The position numbers and the translations under genes were made by a program. From G965212025 sp965212025 (GTDB lineage: Bacteria > Pseudomonadota > Gammaproteobacteria > Poriferisulfidales > Oxydemutatoraceae): a stretch of DNA of 64,000 nucleotides. Below are positions 62,596-64,000 of this stretch, in pieces (position 1 is the first letter of the stretch; every line of letters starts with the position of its first letter). The stretch lies in NCBI GenBank assembly GCA_965212025.1, contig OZ243039.1, forward strand, positions 1,854,572-1,918,571, read 5' to 3'. A model generated the notes under the pieces. That model ran no database searches and was not told the DNA's origin. It worked only from the letters and a program-made list of their open reading frames with translations.

Positions 62596-64000
62596 CTACG
62601 ATCGGAGCGGGGCAAAGGGGTTCTCAGAATCGGGGATGCCAAGCTCCTCCCGCAGCACGTCTTTCGCAAGTGTTGCCATACAGTCAGCGAGGACTATGCG
62701 CAAGTGGGCACCTAAAACCTCCTCGGTCAGCTCGCCCCCCTCTCCATGCACTTGCTCGTACTTCTGATTTGCTGCACAAAGAACTCTTGAGCAGATCTCC
62801 TTATCATGTTCCACCACGATATCAAGCAGAGCCTGACAGCACTCGGCAGATTTACTGGCTGAGTGTCCATGGGCTAGCACAGCGGGCAATATTGCTCGGA
62901 AAGCCAACACCTCGCTGTCTAAAATAGAGTCTGCCAGAAAAGCATTCACCTGACCTTCAGGTGTCTCCAACTTTGACAGGAAATATACAAAAAGGGCATC
63001 ATTCTTCCGCACATTGCCACTCACTTCATTCCCATCAAGAATGCTCTCCTGGTAACTCTCAAGAGAACCCCGTATCCTTGCCAGACTTGGGCGCTCTGGC
63101 AGTTCTTCGTGCAGAATCTCTGCTAGCATGGTAGCTTGCAACCATAACAAAGAAGCAATAGTCTCAGAAAGAAAATCCTGGGCTTCTACTTCGCTCGGAG
63201 ACTGCGCAGGTTTTTCCTTCCCCCCCCCGAAATACAACAAGGCAACCCTCTGTACGTGCTGCCTTGTGGCTTCCATATCAAAACCGGATACTTTCAAAGC
63301 TTCGGCGCAGTGTTTATGCCCATCCTCGCGTAAAGTCTGCTTCAGTCCATACAGTGTGGGGATGACGTACTCGTGCACAAACTGGCTTTCAGATACAATG
63401 TCTGGGGAAGTCAGAGCCATCAAATACTGCATCCCGGGGTCAAAGCTGAAGGAAGGCATCGTTCTCACAGTCCACGGCTCACCTGGGGTTACGGGTGCAG
63501 GTTCCAAGTGTGGGATATTTTCCTGTTGGTCAACCGTCACGCCGGGAGGGGAATCGCCCTTCACCGAATAATCCCCGATCAGACGCTCAGCCAACTCTTC
63601 CAGGTTGTCTAACGGTGAACATTCTCCACTCAAATCGCGTTTAATCTCGCCAATGCGCTCTAACGGCAGTTGTTCCAAGACCATAACCGCAGCCTCAACC
63701 TTCAGTGCTTTCCCATACACTGCACCATCAGTGGAAAGATTGACAGGGTTAAGGCTCTTGGAAAAAATGGAGTGCGACAATTTTTCCAGGCAACGAGAAC
63801 GAAAGTTGTCAGCGTTCAAATCCGGGCAAGACTGAAGAAGCTCTTCGACTTTTTGCCCGGCATCCTGCCCGGCTGTTTCTGACCCGTTTTCTTTTGGATA
63901 ACAGGCGTTTCCGACCACTTCGTTCAGCCTTTCAACAACAGGGGAAAAAAAGTCATTTTCAACGTTGACATCTGCCAATAAAATCTGAAGGCAAAGATCT
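62596..64000 (-). CDS. Unrecognised acidic protein, partial at the right edge
   Basis: At least 460 residues; I do not recognise it. The frame is open to the window edge: a TTG at 63978 could be the start, but the codons beyond it (D-L-C-L-Q-I-L) are also open, so the N-terminus may lie outside. The protein is acidic, rich in Glu, Leu, Ala and Ser, and looks mostly helical. There is a Pro-rich linker near residue 150 (GDSPPGVTVDQQENIPHLEPAP) and Cys are scattered (about eight). No signal peptide, membrane segment or repeat is seen. A cytosolic or secreted helical protein is possible; I cannot say more. Confidence 0.6.
   Translation of the reverse strand, partial: DLCLQILLADVNVENDFFSPVVERLNEVVGNACYPKENGSETAGQDAGQKVEELLQSCPDLNADNFRSRCLEKLSHSIFSKSLNPVNLSTDGAVYGKALKVEAAVMVLEQLPLERIGEIKRDLSGECSPLDNLEELAERLIGDYSVKGDSPPGVTVDQQENIPHLEPAPVTPGEPWTVRTMPSFSFDPGMQYLMALTSPDIVSESQFVHEYVIPTLYGLKQTLREDGHKHCAEALKVSGFDMEATRQHVQRVALLYFGGGKEKPAQSPSEVEAQDFLSETIASLLWLQATMLAEILHEELPERPSLARIRGSLESYQESILDGNEVSGNVRKNDALFVYFLSKLETPEGQVNAFLADSILDSEVLAFRAILPAVLAHGHSASKSAECCQALLDIVVEHDKEICSRVLCAANQKYEQVHGEGGELTEEVLGAHLRIVLADCMATLAKDVLREELGIPDSENPFAPLRS

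Overview
The window comes from a Gram-negative proteobacterium, most probably a betaproteobacterium. It has a full lipid A/LPS set (kdsB, lpxK, msbA, lptF, lptG, lpxB), BamE, a RatA/RnfH pair and the complete str-S10-spc-alpha ribosomal cluster. The cca gene coupled to an NDUFA9-like epimerase, folB beside a pteridine-reductase-type SDR, and an L,D-transpeptidase beside an NTF2-fold protein are arrangements I know best from Betaproteobacteria; this is an inference from gene content, not a tree. Base composition looks moderate (about half GC) and GTG/TTG starts are unusually common, even in tuf and several ribosomal genes.

Layout. 0.2-2.4 kb: dsbC and xerD (minus) facing an RDD membrane protein (plus), followed by a decayed duplicate of the RDD gene tail. 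2.4-11.1 kb: envelope genes on the minus strand, lptF-lptG, kdsB, trm112-like, lpxK, msbA, comEC. 11.7-14.7 kb: a large exported GLUG/Ig-like repeat protein broken by a frameshift. 15.0 kb: a tRNA-Ser with a long variable arm, then a 620-bp non-coding stretch with a tandem repeat. 15.7-21.4 kb: nadK-recN, fur, an NSS-family transporter, ratA-rnfH. 21.5-28 kb: uvrA, bamE, an L,D-transpeptidase facing a small Braun-like lipoprotein, and a lone pstS.

28.1-45.9 kb: one uninterrupted minus-strand run of 32 genes from rpsL to rplQ, with a near-consensus sigma-70 promoter (TTGCAA-N17-TATAAT) just upstream of rpsL. rpoBC is not upstream of rpsL (lpxB is), and infA is missing from between secY and rpmJ. 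46-50 kb: lpxB, a DegT/DnrJ aminotransferase, a frameshifted YdcF-type gene and mutM. 50-59 kb: a chorismatase-like protein, a lone hydantoinase A subunit, a fatty acid desaturase, folB and a pteridine-reductase-like SDR, uppP, cca and an NDUFA9-like epimerase. 59-62 kb: a TPR/NTF2 lipid-free exported protein, a second L,D-transpeptidase with an NTF2 tail, and an M14 peptidase. The right edge holds most of an unrecognised acidic protein whose N-terminus may lie outside the window.

Functional themes are outer-membrane building (lipid A, LPS transport, BamE), peptidoglycan remodelling (two L,D-transpeptidases, M14 peptidase, UppP, lipoprotein with a C-terminal lysine), translation, and DNA maintenance (XerD, RecN, UvrA, MutM). 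I see no insertion sequence, prophage, CRISPR array or complete new defence system. The most interesting items are the broken repeat surface protein, the lipoprotein/L,D-transpeptidase pair, the chorismatase-like enzyme, the TTG-started EF-Tu, the divergent S7 and the tRNA-Ser variable arm.
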